From Clostridia bacterium (GTDB taxonomy: Bacteria > Bacillota > Clostridia > TANB77 > UBA1234): DNA of 38,405 nt. Under the pieces are notes generated by a model. That model saw nothing but the letters and a program-made list of their open reading frames with translations, was not told the DNA's origin and ran no database searches. The stretch covers positions 1 to 38,405 of the forward strand of contig JAFTQC010000009.1 in NCBI GenBank assembly GCA_017462965.1, read 5' to 3'. Shown here piece after piece: positions 25,131-34,300 of this stretch. The stretch's first letter is position 1. Each line of letters starts with the position of its first letter. Position numbers and translations under genes: made by a program.

Positions 25131-25994
25131 TTACGCAATACCTCTTTTTATGTCTTCAATTTCTTTTTTATCATCTAGATATTTTGCGATAATAACACAA
25201 GATAAAAACATGTTGAAGATTTTATCATACCAACGCTCCAATTCCTGATCATTCATTGCCAAGAATGTTGCACACGCAATTTTGTCTTTTTCTACATTAT
25301 GTCTTACCCCAGATTTATTGAACAACAATTTTGTATCATCATACATATTTTTATACGTTGTTCCCTTAAACAAGTCCGAATATATCTCTAATTTTTTATA
25401 CAGCGTACAAAGTATCTCCGCCTTTCGCTTCAAATCACCACGATTGTTAATTAACACATATTCTGCAATACTATCTTTTATGTCAATACACTCGTTAGCA
25501 ACAACAGTAGCTGTAGCATTTTTATACATAATAAAAACTTCTTTTTTGTCTTTATCAAATTTAGGAGCGCAATTTAATTTATCAATAAGTTTTTCAATAT
25601 TTTCACCTAACATAGTTAGGATTGTATCATCTGAAAACAGAGACTCTTTCGCTCTCTTCATTGAATATGATACCCTATATACACAATTCAAAGCATATTG
25701 CAAAAAATCAAGAACTTGATTTTCTTCTATCTTGTCTCGAACCATAGATTCTTTTGCAATTCCCAATCCACTTCTCATTTCTTCGATACTAATAAATGTT
25801 CCTCTGAGGTTCCAATTATTAAAACAAACATACTGAATATATTCTTCTAACGTGAAGTAATCTGGTATAAATTTACCATACTTATTATAAATACCTACTG
25901 TTTTTACCTCTGACAAAAGCACGTCGATTTTCAAATATTCATTATACAAATCAAAGTCTGGGAAATTGTTTCTTTCTGATATCCGCTTTCTCAT
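25131..25994 (-). CDS. hypothetical protein, possibly HEPN-like
   Basis: A 287-residue, mainly helical protein that I do not recognise. There are no transmembrane segments and no Cys clusters. Towards the C-terminus, LLFNKSGVRHNVEKDK carries an Arg-His pair (231-232) in a setting reminiscent of the RNase motif of HEPN domains found in abortive-infection proteins; this is weak because the full RX4-6H spacing is not present. It lies 45 nt after the putative deaminase gene, on the same strand, and is the last gene of that group. Codon use is AT-rich like its neighbours. A role as partner of the deaminase-like protein is suggested only by position. Confidence 0.6.
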   Translation of the reverse strand: MRKRISERNNFPDFDLYNEYLKIDVLLSEVKTVGIYNKYGKFIPDYFTLEEYIQYVCFNNWNLRGTFISIEEMRSGLGIAKESMVRDKIEENQVLDFLQYALNCVYRVSYSMKRAKESLFSDDTILTMLGENIEKLIDKLNCAPKFDKDKKEVFIMYKNATATVVANECIDIKDSIAEYVLINNRGDLKRKAEILCTLYKKLEIYSDLFKGTTYKNMYDDTKLLFNKSGVRHNVEKDKIACATFLAMNDQELERWYDKIFNMFLSCVIIAKYLDDKKEIEDIKRGIA

Positions 25995-26039
25995 TATGTC
26001 CCCTCCTATAATAATTTCTCGAATTATACCTATTTTATC

Positions 26040-27377
26040 TTAATTTATGATCTGAATCGTGGCTCCATAGTTGTTTTCGTAATCAATAATTGCATAATCA
26101 CAATTATCACATATAGGCAATCTGGTCCATAGTTTGATATTACGTGGAAACGGAGTCCCAGAATGACTATCCATTTCCAACTTAGCTATAAATTTCCGTT
26201 CGCAACAAGAATAATCCATCTGATTCGCCTTCCAGTCTATGTCGTCCTCGAGATAATTCCACTGAGCTAATTGATTATATGTATCATCTATCTGATGAGC
26301 ATATCTTCTCATTAGAACATTTTGCCTACAAAAAATGTAGGTTCCGATCAAACGCAACTCTTGTGCAATTGGATATGCTACCCCTGTTTCAAAATATGTG
26401 TTATATGTTTTATCATCATTTAGTTCGATTCCACTCAAAGCAAACATATTATCTGAAGCATTGTCCGGAAATTCCATGATTGCCACACATCTTCGATTTC
26501 TTCCAAAATATCTTCTTAATCTTCTACTCATTTCATCATAATGGAGATTTCCCTTTCGAATAGAAGTCCTTTCAGAGAAATATTTATCAATCTCATTGAT
26601 TTTTTCAATCGACAATCCAGTTTGGAAATCTTGGATATCTAATCTATTTTCAAAAGCCAAACGTGTCCTTGTACTTATACCACCCTCTATATCTGTTATG
26701 TAGTCCAATGTCGCATTAGCACACACAGCTATCCTCGCAAAATCATAGGAGTATATTCCACGAATATTGTTTCTTTTACATAATACATAAAGTGTATCAT
26801 ATCGTTTCTTGGATTCCTCGGAGTACATCTCAGCAATTCGAACAATTGATTCACGTATTATATTTTTTTGCACAGTGTATGGACTTCTTCTATTCCAATG
26901 TACGTCTGTTTCTTCAAAATAAGCCGTTCCAACATCACTAGAAAGTGCTAATCGAATTCTATTTAATAATTGATTAATATCTTCTCTTTCAGAAGTTGGT
27001 ACTACGATAATATCCATCGGCAAAGGTCTACGACTATGTAAATGAGGAGCAAGTTGATTTACTAAATCTGAAAATTCTCTTTCAAAAACCGTATTTTCTT
27101 CCATATACATGTCATGAATTAATGCTGCATCTACAAATGCTTCATGGATTATGCTATCAATTTTTTCATATTGCTTTTTTATCTGAAAATAATGCTCTCG
27201 TTCTTTATCATCCTGCAATGCAACTACTTTCTTGTATTGTCGAAATGCTTCAACATCCAAAAGATTCATTCCCAACCAAGACTCAGAGTCAAATGCGATC
27301 TCCTTATTCCGCAAAAGCAGTTTCATGTCTAACTCCTGCGAATATACATTTTCTCCGATTTTCCACTCGAATTTCAT
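26040..27377 (-). CDS. protein with C-terminal deaminase-like zinc motif
   Basis: A 445-residue soluble protein. The C-terminal ~60 residues contain SCCERKFIAKL (Cys391, Glu393) and, 30 residues later, LPICDNCDYAII (Cys423, Cys426). The pattern C-x-E followed by P-x-C-x-x-C is the zinc site of the cytidine-deaminase-like fold in its Cys variant, known from bacterial toxin and defence deaminases. The N-terminal ~380 residues match nothing I recognise; they include an Arg-rich stretch (SRRLRRYFGRNRR) and no obvious ATPase or membrane segment. It follows a GIY-YIG nuclease gene by 76 nt. A nucleic-acid or nucleotide deaminase used in defence is the best guess; the alternative is a structural zinc-binding domain. 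Confidence 0.6.
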   Translation of the reverse strand: MKFEWKIGENVYSQELDMKLLLRNKEIAFDSESWLGMNLLDVEAFRQYKKVVALQDDKEREHYFQIKKQYEKIDSIIHEAFVDAALIHDMYMEENTVFEREFSDLVNQLAPHLHSRRPLPMDIIVVPTSEREDINQLLNRIRLALSSDVGTAYFEETDVHWNRRSPYTVQKNIIRESIVRIAEMYSEESKKRYDTLYVLCKRNNIRGIYSYDFARIAVCANATLDYITDIEGGISTRTRLAFENRLDIQDFQTGLSIEKINEIDKYFSERTSIRKGNLHYDEMSRRLRRYFGRNRRCVAIMEFPDNASDNMFALSGIELNDDKTYNTYFETGVAYPIAQELRLIGTYIFCRQNVLMRRYAHQIDDTYNQLAQWNYLEDDIDWKANQMDYSCCERKFIAKLEMDSHSGTPFPRNIKLWTRLPICDNCDYAIIDYENNYGATIQIIN

Positions 27378-27453
27378 TTGTTTTTATCTCCTGTAAAAGT
27401 CAACTTTCTTATCCTTAGTATTCGTAAATTCAATTACATGCTTTATATTATTG

Positions 27454-27945
27454 TTATGTAGCATTTACCTTAGATTCAGTTGCAAACTTGCCATCCCATT
27501 CCTTCTTTTCGTGTTTTTTTACCGCCTCTGAAATCTGATCTTCCGTTATACAAAACCCTATATTTTGTTGCTTGACTATTTCTTTTAATTCGGCTAAAGC
27601 AAGTCGATTTGCATCCTGGATAAAACTATCTCCTTTGTATCTAACTCGTTTTAATACTCGCGCTTCAATGATGTAGCCTTTTTCCAGAAAATCTTCTATC
27701 CGTTTATGTACATCAGTTTTCCGTACGCCTCTTAAATAATGATATATATGCCCCGTAAACATTCTAATAAAAATATTATTAGATTTTCCGATGTAAAAAG
27801 GGATTTCTTTATCACCTTTTTTTGCAAAGAAGCCATACACTCCTCTAATATGACTGTTGATCGTTATTTCCTCTTGTACGAATATATTATTTAACTTTGC
27901 CTTTTCAATTCTTTTCAAAAACTCTTTTTCTTCTCTTTTAGTCAT
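27454..27945 (-). CDS. GIY-YIG domain nuclease
   Basis: A 163-residue protein with a GIY-YIG fold: GVYGFFAKK (35-43), FYIGKSNNIFIRMF (YIG at 51-53, catalytic Arg61) and a later RLALAELKEIVKQQN helix that supplies the Glu of the site. It is a single domain with no intron, homing or UvrC-type partner domain. GIY-YIG enzymes cleave DNA; some stand-alone versions occur in restriction and anti-phage loci. It lies 30 nt after the AbiEii-like gene and 76 nt before the deaminase-like gene, all on the minus strand, so it probably belongs to the same transcript. Confidence 0.8.
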   Translation of the reverse strand: MTKREEKEFLKRIEKAKLNNIFVQEEITINSHIRGVYGFFAKKGDKEIPFYIGKSNNIFIRMFTGHIYHYLRGVRKTDVHKRIEDFLEKGYIIEARVLKRVRYKGDSFIQDANRLALAELKEIVKQQNIGFCITEDQISEAVKKHEKKEWDGKFATESKVNAT

Positions 27946-27975
27946 ATCTTATTTCTCCATACAAAGTCTTATCTC

Positions 27976-28728
27976 TTACAAATAAATCTCCTTCAACAGT
28001 TCCACGCCCCTATCTCTATTAAAAGGCATTCCCATCTGTTGAAGTCTTACTTCACTTTCATCTACCGCACTAATTTCCTCGATATATCTATGTATGCTCT
28101 CTGTTACAAGTCCTTCTGACTCTACTTTTGTTCCGGCTGTAACAATCTGAAGCAAGCGGAACACGTCGTATTTGTGCTTCTTCAAATCCTTTTCATTCAC
28201 ATGTTCTCCGGCTCTCTTTCTGTCCAAAAGGTTAATCCACGCATACATTTTGAATGGAATAAGATGCTCTGCCCCCAGAACACCAATACCATCAACAACT
28301 CTTCGCCCAGACATCATAAACTTGTAAAAATCATCATTCAGCAAAATTGCTGATAAGCTGGAAGTATCATCATCAATATGAATTGGTATAATTCCCTCTT
28401 CAATTTCCAGATGATATCCCGGCTTTCTTGAAAACAATTCAATCATAGTCGGATAACCGAATTTACCTTCTGTAAAGCGGTAAAAGTGCATATTTTCTGC
28501 GTTCTTCCAGCCGCACTTATAACCGCCTTCTTTTATGTATTCCCAGAATATAGCTGCAAATTCCGGGAAGTTATCCTCCATAATCAAAATCATATCAATA
28601 TCTTTTGTTGCTCTAAATGGCAAGTCAGCTTCTGTTAACAAAATATCACAAGCTGTTCCGCCAATAATTGTGTAATACTCTGTATAATCTTTGAATTTTT
28701 CCCTAAAAGAATCTATTCCAAGTACCAT
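27976..28728 (-). CDS. AbiEii-like nucleotidyltransferase toxin
   Basis: A 250-residue protein with the DNA polymerase beta-type nucleotidyltransferase signature: YTIIGGTACDILL (GG at 23-24) and TKDIDMIL (Asp43, Asp45 as metal ligands). A later Lys/Arg-rich helical half (FKMYAWINLLDRKRAGEH) also fits AbiEii/AbiGii toxins, some of which add nucleotides to tRNA or other RNA and stop growth. Its ATG follows the stop codon of the upstream partner with no gap (TAA then ATG), a sign of strict co-expression of antitoxin and toxin. Confidence 0.82.
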   Translation of the reverse strand: MVLGIDSFREKFKDYTEYYTIIGGTACDILLTEADLPFRATKDIDMILIMEDNFPEFAAIFWEYIKEGGYKCGWKNAENMHFYRFTEGKFGYPTMIELFSRKPGYHLEIEEGIIPIHIDDDTSSLSAILLNDDFYKFMMSGRRVVDGIGVLGAEHLIPFKMYAWINLLDRKRAGEHVNEKDLKKHKYDVFRLLQIVTAGTKVESEGLVTESIHRYIEEISAVDESEVRLQQMGMPFNRDRGVELLKEIYL

Positions 28729-29679
28729 TTATAATTCCTCCAATAGTTCTTCAATGCACATTTCTATTCTTTCGTCTTCGTTTCCTTTGAATGTGCACGC
28801 CAAAGAAACCGGGTCAACTCGTCCTTCTCTTGCAAAATAGGAAGGGTTGTATTTCCATAATTGCACCTTCAGAAAGTATTCATTATCAGCAAATCTTTCA
28901 TCTACAATTTCAAACTGATCAACAATTTCCTCTCCTTTGTAGATTGCACATTCTTCTACTCTTGGAGGATTCAACTGCGATAATTGACTAAGTGCCGTTT
29001 CACCTGCACTCCACATATTCCAAGTTGGTATAGACCCCATAATAGAAACTATTTTTTGAACCGGATTAATCAAATACGCTTTCGCATTCTCATAATATTC
29101 TCTGCGAGAACAATTTCTCTGAATTGAAATCTCTGTCCCTGATTTTATCTGCTGAATAAGTCCCATTTCCTCTAATTGCGCTGTCGCTCTCGTGATAGAC
29201 GTTTTAGTAAGATTCAACTTACTCGCAACTTCGCTTTTCAGTGCAGATTCTTCGTCATTCATATATAACAATTCAAGGAACACCATCTGTGTTGCCGGCA
29301 TCATCTTGTCCGCTTTTACAAGCTGCTTTCTATAAACATCCTGCAATACAATTCCCACAAATGGTAAAAACACATTTCCCGGTAAATCCACAAAGGATAC
29401 TCCATTTTTCACTAGTGCATTTCGCATAGACACACTGTTTATTGCCACTTTATATGCAACCGGACACTGCAATGCCTCCTCATACTTTGCTTTCTGCTTT
29501 TTCATCGTAGCAACACTTAGCTCCGTTTCCTTCACAACATCAACAATAGCAAAGTTAACACCATATATTTCAACCATTGCAATATCACGCATAGTCATGA
29601 AAATCGGCAATGATAATTTGCTTTTATATTCTCTTATTTTCACTTCACAGCCAAAATACTGCTCCAATTGCTTTTTCAT
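28729..29679 (-). CDS. winged-helix antitoxin/regulator (AbiEi-like, MarR-type HTH)
   Basis: A 316-residue protein with a central winged helix (EVASKLNLTKTSITRATAQL, then EEMGLIQQ, about residues 165-195) and an N-terminal domain containing NALVKNGVSFVDLPGNVFLP, which is seen in AbiEi-type antitoxins. Together with the downstream nucleotidyltransferase it forms a type IV toxin-antitoxin or abortive infection pair; in known AbiE systems AbiEi represses its own promoter. Two perfect 18-bp repeats cover the promoter here, in agreement. The ATG at 29679 follows AAGGAG at 7 nt. Confidence 0.8.
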   Translation of the reverse strand: MKKQLEQYFGCEVKIREYKSKLSLPIFMTMRDIAMVEIYGVNFAIVDVVKETELSVATMKKQKAKYEEALQCPVAYKVAINSVSMRNALVKNGVSFVDLPGNVFLPFVGIVLQDVYRKQLVKADKMMPATQMVFLELLYMNDEESALKSEVASKLNLTKTSITRATAQLEEMGLIQQIKSGTEISIQRNCSRREYYENAKAYLINPVQKIVSIMGSIPTWNMWSAGETALSQLSQLNPPRVEECAIYKGEEIVDQFEIVDERFADNEYFLKVQLWKYNPSYFAREGRVDPVSLACTFKGNEDERIEMCIEELLEEL

Positions 29680-29692
29680 ATAGCATCTCCTT

Positions 29693-29755
29693 GTAACATA
29701 TTTTTATGTATAATAACATATTTTATGTTACTTTGCAATATTTTATGTTACTTTG
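29693..29755 (-). promoter_or_regulatory. promoter with repeated operators for the AbiE-like pair
   Basis: The minus strand has -35 TTGCAA (29738-29733), a 17-nt spacer and -10 TATTAT (29715-29710). Perfect 18-bp direct repeats ATATTTTATGTTACTTTG lie at 29718-29735 and 29738-29755, two helical turns apart: one fills the spacer and one lies just upstream. An inverted half-site GTAACATA follows at 29693-29700. This is a typical autorepressed antitoxin promoter. Confidence 0.78.
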
Positions 29756-29815
29756 TGCATGTCTCATTACCAAGTATTCCATTTTAGATTTACTTTTATT
29801 ATTTTTTATAATAAA

Positions 29816-29856
29816 TAGCATTCCGGCAACAAACGTTCCCCACTGCCGAAATGCTA
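29816..29856 (-). terminator. hairpin after the kinase-helicase operon, probable terminator
   Basis: Arms at 29816-29828 (TAGCATTCCGGCA) and 29844-29856 (TGCCGAAATGCTA) pair over 13 bp with one mismatch; on the minus strand a TTTATTAT stretch follows. It lies about 145 bp beyond the gene ending at 30002. The rest of the 322-bp gap 29680-30001 holds the AbiE-like promoter and a small palindrome, GTTACT-acat-AGTAAC at 29955-29970, whose function is unknown. Confidence 0.55.
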
Positions 29857-30001
29857 CACTTTTCTCACACGACTCAGCAAGACATCGACACTATTATTAA
29901 CAAATTGCATTTATAAATTCACTTTTTCCATTCACACAATATAAATAAAGCATAGTTACTACATAGTAACATAAATAATATTGTATATCAAAAACTACTG
30001 T

Positions 30002-31393
30002 TTATTTCTTTTTTATGCGTGGTTTATCTGGCTTATCTAGAATCCGCATTCCTTCTATAAAGATATTTATATCATATTTATCAACAATTTTTCTTACTAC
30101 ATCTTTTACAACTTGTTTACTAAAACAGCACTCCATCTGAGAGTATGCTACCGGTCGCTCAAAAGCTGTGACTATATGCTCACGAAAATATATAAGTAAC
30201 TCAGAGTCGAAACAAATAACATTATCATCAATACTCTCTTTAGGAATCAAATATAAATTGCTTTTATGATCTTTAAAATAGTGCCCAAGCGATTTATCTA
30301 TTCCATATTCATTTTTGTTGTAAACAATATAAATAGGAATATTTTCAGACAAAATATTAATTTGGTAACAAAAGACATTTGATAATAACTTGCCTAAATG
30401 ATTCGAGCAAATATAAATTTTACTATATCTGAACGCTTTAGGATTATACAAATAACTTAGGTACTCCTTATCATTTAATGCATATCGGTCTTGCACAAAA
30501 GCACTAAATAAATCATCGTCAGTATTTTGTTCTGAAAATAGTAATTGAGTTACAACTTGAGTTTGCAACAATTTCTTTTCATCTATTTCAGTCACATTCC
30601 TTTTTGCTTCATTTATAAGATCTCTGTTTTTTTCAAAAAAGTATTCTTGGCATGGACGAAAACTATCCTTCAATTGATTATAAAACTCATTTTTAAATTT
30701 ATCATTGCTATCATTAGAAAAGACAAACAATAACTCATCAGAAGAATCACTTTTGTAAATATATACCTTATTTTCTAAATAGTGAAGTTCCGAATATGAT
30801 ACCCCTATAATTTTATATAGTTCGTTCGTAATTGCACTATTGCCAAACACACTATTTTTCTTTTGTTGTAATTGATATACACAATTAATTTCCTGAAAAT
30901 GCGTATCCAAATAAGAATCATCTATATCAATGACACTTTCTAATATGACACTTCTTGAACCCGTTCTAGATAACTTTACCAAATCAGCATCACATACAGT
31001 TCCGGTAATCATATCCACAAGTATTTCTTGTAAATAAGTTTTCTGAATATCTATTTTTTGTCTTGTTTCCAAAGCCTTTGCACCCTTTTCTGTAATAGTA
31101 AGAACACCTTCAGATACAAAAACATAATCAATATTAACCATATCTACAATGGCTTCATTAACCACACCAATTGAAACACCTAATATTTCTGCGATTTCAC
31201 TTGTTTTTTTTACCGAAATTTCAATCAATTTTAAAATACTTTCAAAAAACAGATTAAGCTCAGAAATTTTTCTTGTTAAACATTCAATGGTCACTTTTTT
31301 TAATGGGATATATACATTTTGTGTTTTTACATAGTTATAACCTGGCATAATTTTGGGAGTATGCCGCCTCACATCATCAATTAAGTTCTTCAT
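30002..31393 (-). CDS. winged-helix protein, candidate degenerate PLD partner (MkoB-like?)
   Basis: A 463-residue protein. Residues about 30-105 look like a winged helix (TSEIAEILGVSIGVVNEAIV, then a VLTITEKGAKAL wing). The C-terminal ~150 residues alternate short strands and helices (YSKIYICSNH, IPIYIVYN, SNLYLIP, DDNVICFDSELLIYF) in a way that recalls a PLD domain, but the HxK of the catalytic motif is absent. The frame opens at 31423; the real start is the ATG at 31393, which has AGGAG 7 nt upstream and begins 2 nt after the kinase-helicase stop. Type I Mokosh pairs a kinase-helicase with a PLD protein, so this may be the partner or a replacement for it. Family assignment is uncertain. Confidence 0.6.
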   Translation of the reverse strand: MKNLIDDVRRHTPKIMPGYNYVKTQNVYIPLKKVTIECLTRKISELNLFFESILKLIEISVKKTSEIAEILGVSIGVVNEAIVDMVNIDYVFVSEGVLTITEKGAKALETRQKIDIQKTYLQEILVDMITGTVCDADLVKLSRTGSRSVILESVIDIDDSYLDTHFQEINCVYQLQQKKNSVFGNSAITNELYKIIGVSYSELHYLENKVYIYKSDSSDELLFVFSNDSNDKFKNEFYNQLKDSFRPCQEYFFEKNRDLINEAKRNVTEIDEKKLLQTQVVTQLLFSEQNTDDDLFSAFVQDRYALNDKEYLSYLYNPKAFRYSKIYICSNHLGKLLSNVFCYQINILSENIPIYIVYNKNEYGIDKSLGHYFKDHKSNLYLIPKESIDDNVICFDSELLIYFREHIVTAFERPVAYSQMECCFSKQVVKDVVRKIVDKYDINIFIEGMRILDKPDKPRIKKK

Positions 31394-31395
31394 GA

Positions 31396-34300
31396 CTATT
31401 CTCCTACTTCCGTAATTCTGCAACCTTGTGTTTGATTAATGTATTGGATAATCTCTGGAAATTTATTTCCATGAATATGAGGGTTGTTAAGGAAATCCAA
31501 ATCACCTACAATTATCAATAATGATTGTGCTCTTGATAGAGAAACATTTAACCGTGCTTCCGATTTTAGGAATCCGATTCTGTTCGCTTTACTACTACTT
31601 CGCACAGTGGAATAAATAATTACTTCTTTTTGCCCTCCCTGAAAAGCATCTACAGTATCAACTTCCACATGCAAATATTTGAAATTCTGTTGTTTAATCA
31701 TATCTTTTATTGCCGACTTTTGAGCCCTATATGCTGTTATAACACCAACTCGAATTACTCGAGAAGTCAATGAATCTAATTCATGCAACTTATCTCTAAT
31801 AATGCTAATTTCAGCATCATTTTTATAAGTAGCATTGGTTTCATTTCCGACTTTTTTCTCATACCGTTTAGCCGTTGAAAGTTTCGAGGTAGTTATCCAC
31901 TCGATTGCTACATCATTATAATCATCGATTCCTATATTGCGCTTTTCTTTCGGAGTTCCATTCTGTATTTCATTTTCATAAAACACCTTACTAATCAAAC
32001 TACCAATAACAGGATGCATCCTATACTGTATAGATAATCTATGCTTATTTTCCTTTGGGAAATTATCATATAACTTTTCGAACAATCCTTCTGTAAAATC
32101 ATCCTTATGAAGCGTTTCCTTATTTTCTTCAATAATATCTGTATCAAGAACTGGAGGTAATTGTTTGTGATCTCCTACCAAAATTATCTTTTCAGCCTTA
32201 GAAAATGATACCGCTAATTCTGGATATGTAGCTTTGGCAGCTTCATCTACAATTACATAATCGAAAGTTGTATTTCTAAGTACTCTGTTAGATATAAATC
32301 CAGTACAAGTACCTGCAATAATTGTAGTATTTTTAATTATATAGAGATCTACTTCTTCACACTGCGACAATCTCTCACTCCATTGTTTTTGAATTTCCAA
32401 TATCTTACGAAGTTTTTCCTTACTTGGTGTATTGGTTTTGCTGCCAAATGACTCTATCAATCCTTCATCAATAGTTTGTGGTTCAATATTAGACACAAAC
32501 TTTTTCTCATATTCTTTGTAATAAGATTCAAACTCAGTATAGGAAACACCTAATTCTTTGCAATACGATTCAGCCATGTCTTTGCAATTTTTTCTAACTT
32601 GATCAACCCAATTATCTTTAACATAATTCAACCCAAATTCTTCTCGAATTTCATCGTTAAGCTTTTCATCACGACCAACTCGAATTAAATTAGGTTTCAC
32701 TGGGTTCTGCTGGATTAAATCATCTAGCATTTTGTCTACTGCAGGGTGCGACTGTGATACCAAAAGAATTTTCTTTTCTGGCAAATCTGGATAATCAGCA
32801 TTATTCTTCAAAATTTGTCGGATAATCTCAATAACCACATTTGTTTTCCCTGTACCTGGAGGACCCTGAATAATTGCAATAGATTCAGAATAAAGTGCCT
32901 TTTCAACTGCTGCCGCCTGAGAAGAATCAAGTCTTGCATTTAAAAATTTAATTTTGCCATACAATTGATCTGTTTTAGGACTCGAAACTCCTGCAAAAAT
33001 TTCTTTTAAACTATATGAACAAGTATAGTTTTCCCTTTCGATGCTGTCTAAAGCATCTAACTGACGGTCAATGTTTATCATATTCTCACTGTAATCCAAA
33101 CAGATAAATCCCTTTGCCGGCAAACCTTCTGGTTTCCTTAAAAATCTTATTTTTAATATAACGTGCTCATCTACTAAGATATCCTCGTCATAGTTACCGA
33201 TATATATCAATTTATTTTTATCTTTTTTCTTCTTCTCAAACACAAAGCGTGTTTCTTTGTTAAAAATCGTATCACCAAAAAATACTCCGTCACTCAACTT
33301 GAAACTACAAATATTTCCTTCAATTTTATACGAATCATAACTGAACCTTTGAACACTCTCTTCAATACTTTTTTTTGTTAACGTTAATAATTCACGCCAT
33401 GCACCGTACTTTTTCTTATATTCTGCATCAACATTGTCCTTTGAACGATAACCCTCACAATATGCATCCACAATATTCTTGATTTCTAAATTATCATTTT
33501 GAGGCAATTTGTGAATGAATCTAGGATCCGGCAAAGAAAGCTTTGCTGATATTTCACAAAACTTTCTTTTCATAATTTCTCTTTCCAATGGAACAATTTT
33601 TTGTACTTTTGCAACCATAAAAATGTTAGTATTTTCGTTATAAATACATTCAAGGTAATAGTTAGTTCCTAAAAATTGATATTTGTCATCATCTTGACTA
33701 ATATACAACTCCATATAATTACTAGGAACAATATCATTTATATCTCTTATTGTGGAATTTCGCGGAATTAGATTCAAATTTTTCAGTTTATTGAATTTTT
33801 CGAAATCTAATGTTAAAACAGCAGTATATCTTACATCTAGAAATCTTTCCAATATTTCTGCTAAATCAGCTTTTAACTCCGATATATCTTTATATCTCTC
33901 ACCAGGGGATTCTGCAACTAATTTTGCAATGATAGGCTTTAATTCAATATCAAATCCAGATGCTTTTTCAATAATATCTTGAAAAGCTGTAGCTACCGGT
34001 GGTTGTTTCCCTGTGAATAAATAGTACATTACTGCACCAATAGAATACAAATCACTTTGTTCAGTTGCATTTTGACTATGTAAATGAACTTCTGGTGCTG
34101 AATATAAATTAGTACCCATACGAAAAACAGTGGCACTATTTACCATTTGCTTTATCTTACAAATACCAAAATCTATTACTTTAACATCTTCATTTTCATC
34201 TAGCATAATATTATTCGGATTAATATCTCGATGAATTATGCCCTCGTGGTGTGCTGTTTCTATTGCAGATAACAACTGTTTTACTATTTTGAATTTCTGT

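Noticed and set aside
29718-29755. Two 18-bp repeats as the start of a CRISPR array
   Set aside because: Only two copies with a 2-nt gap, positioned on a promoter; operators explain them.
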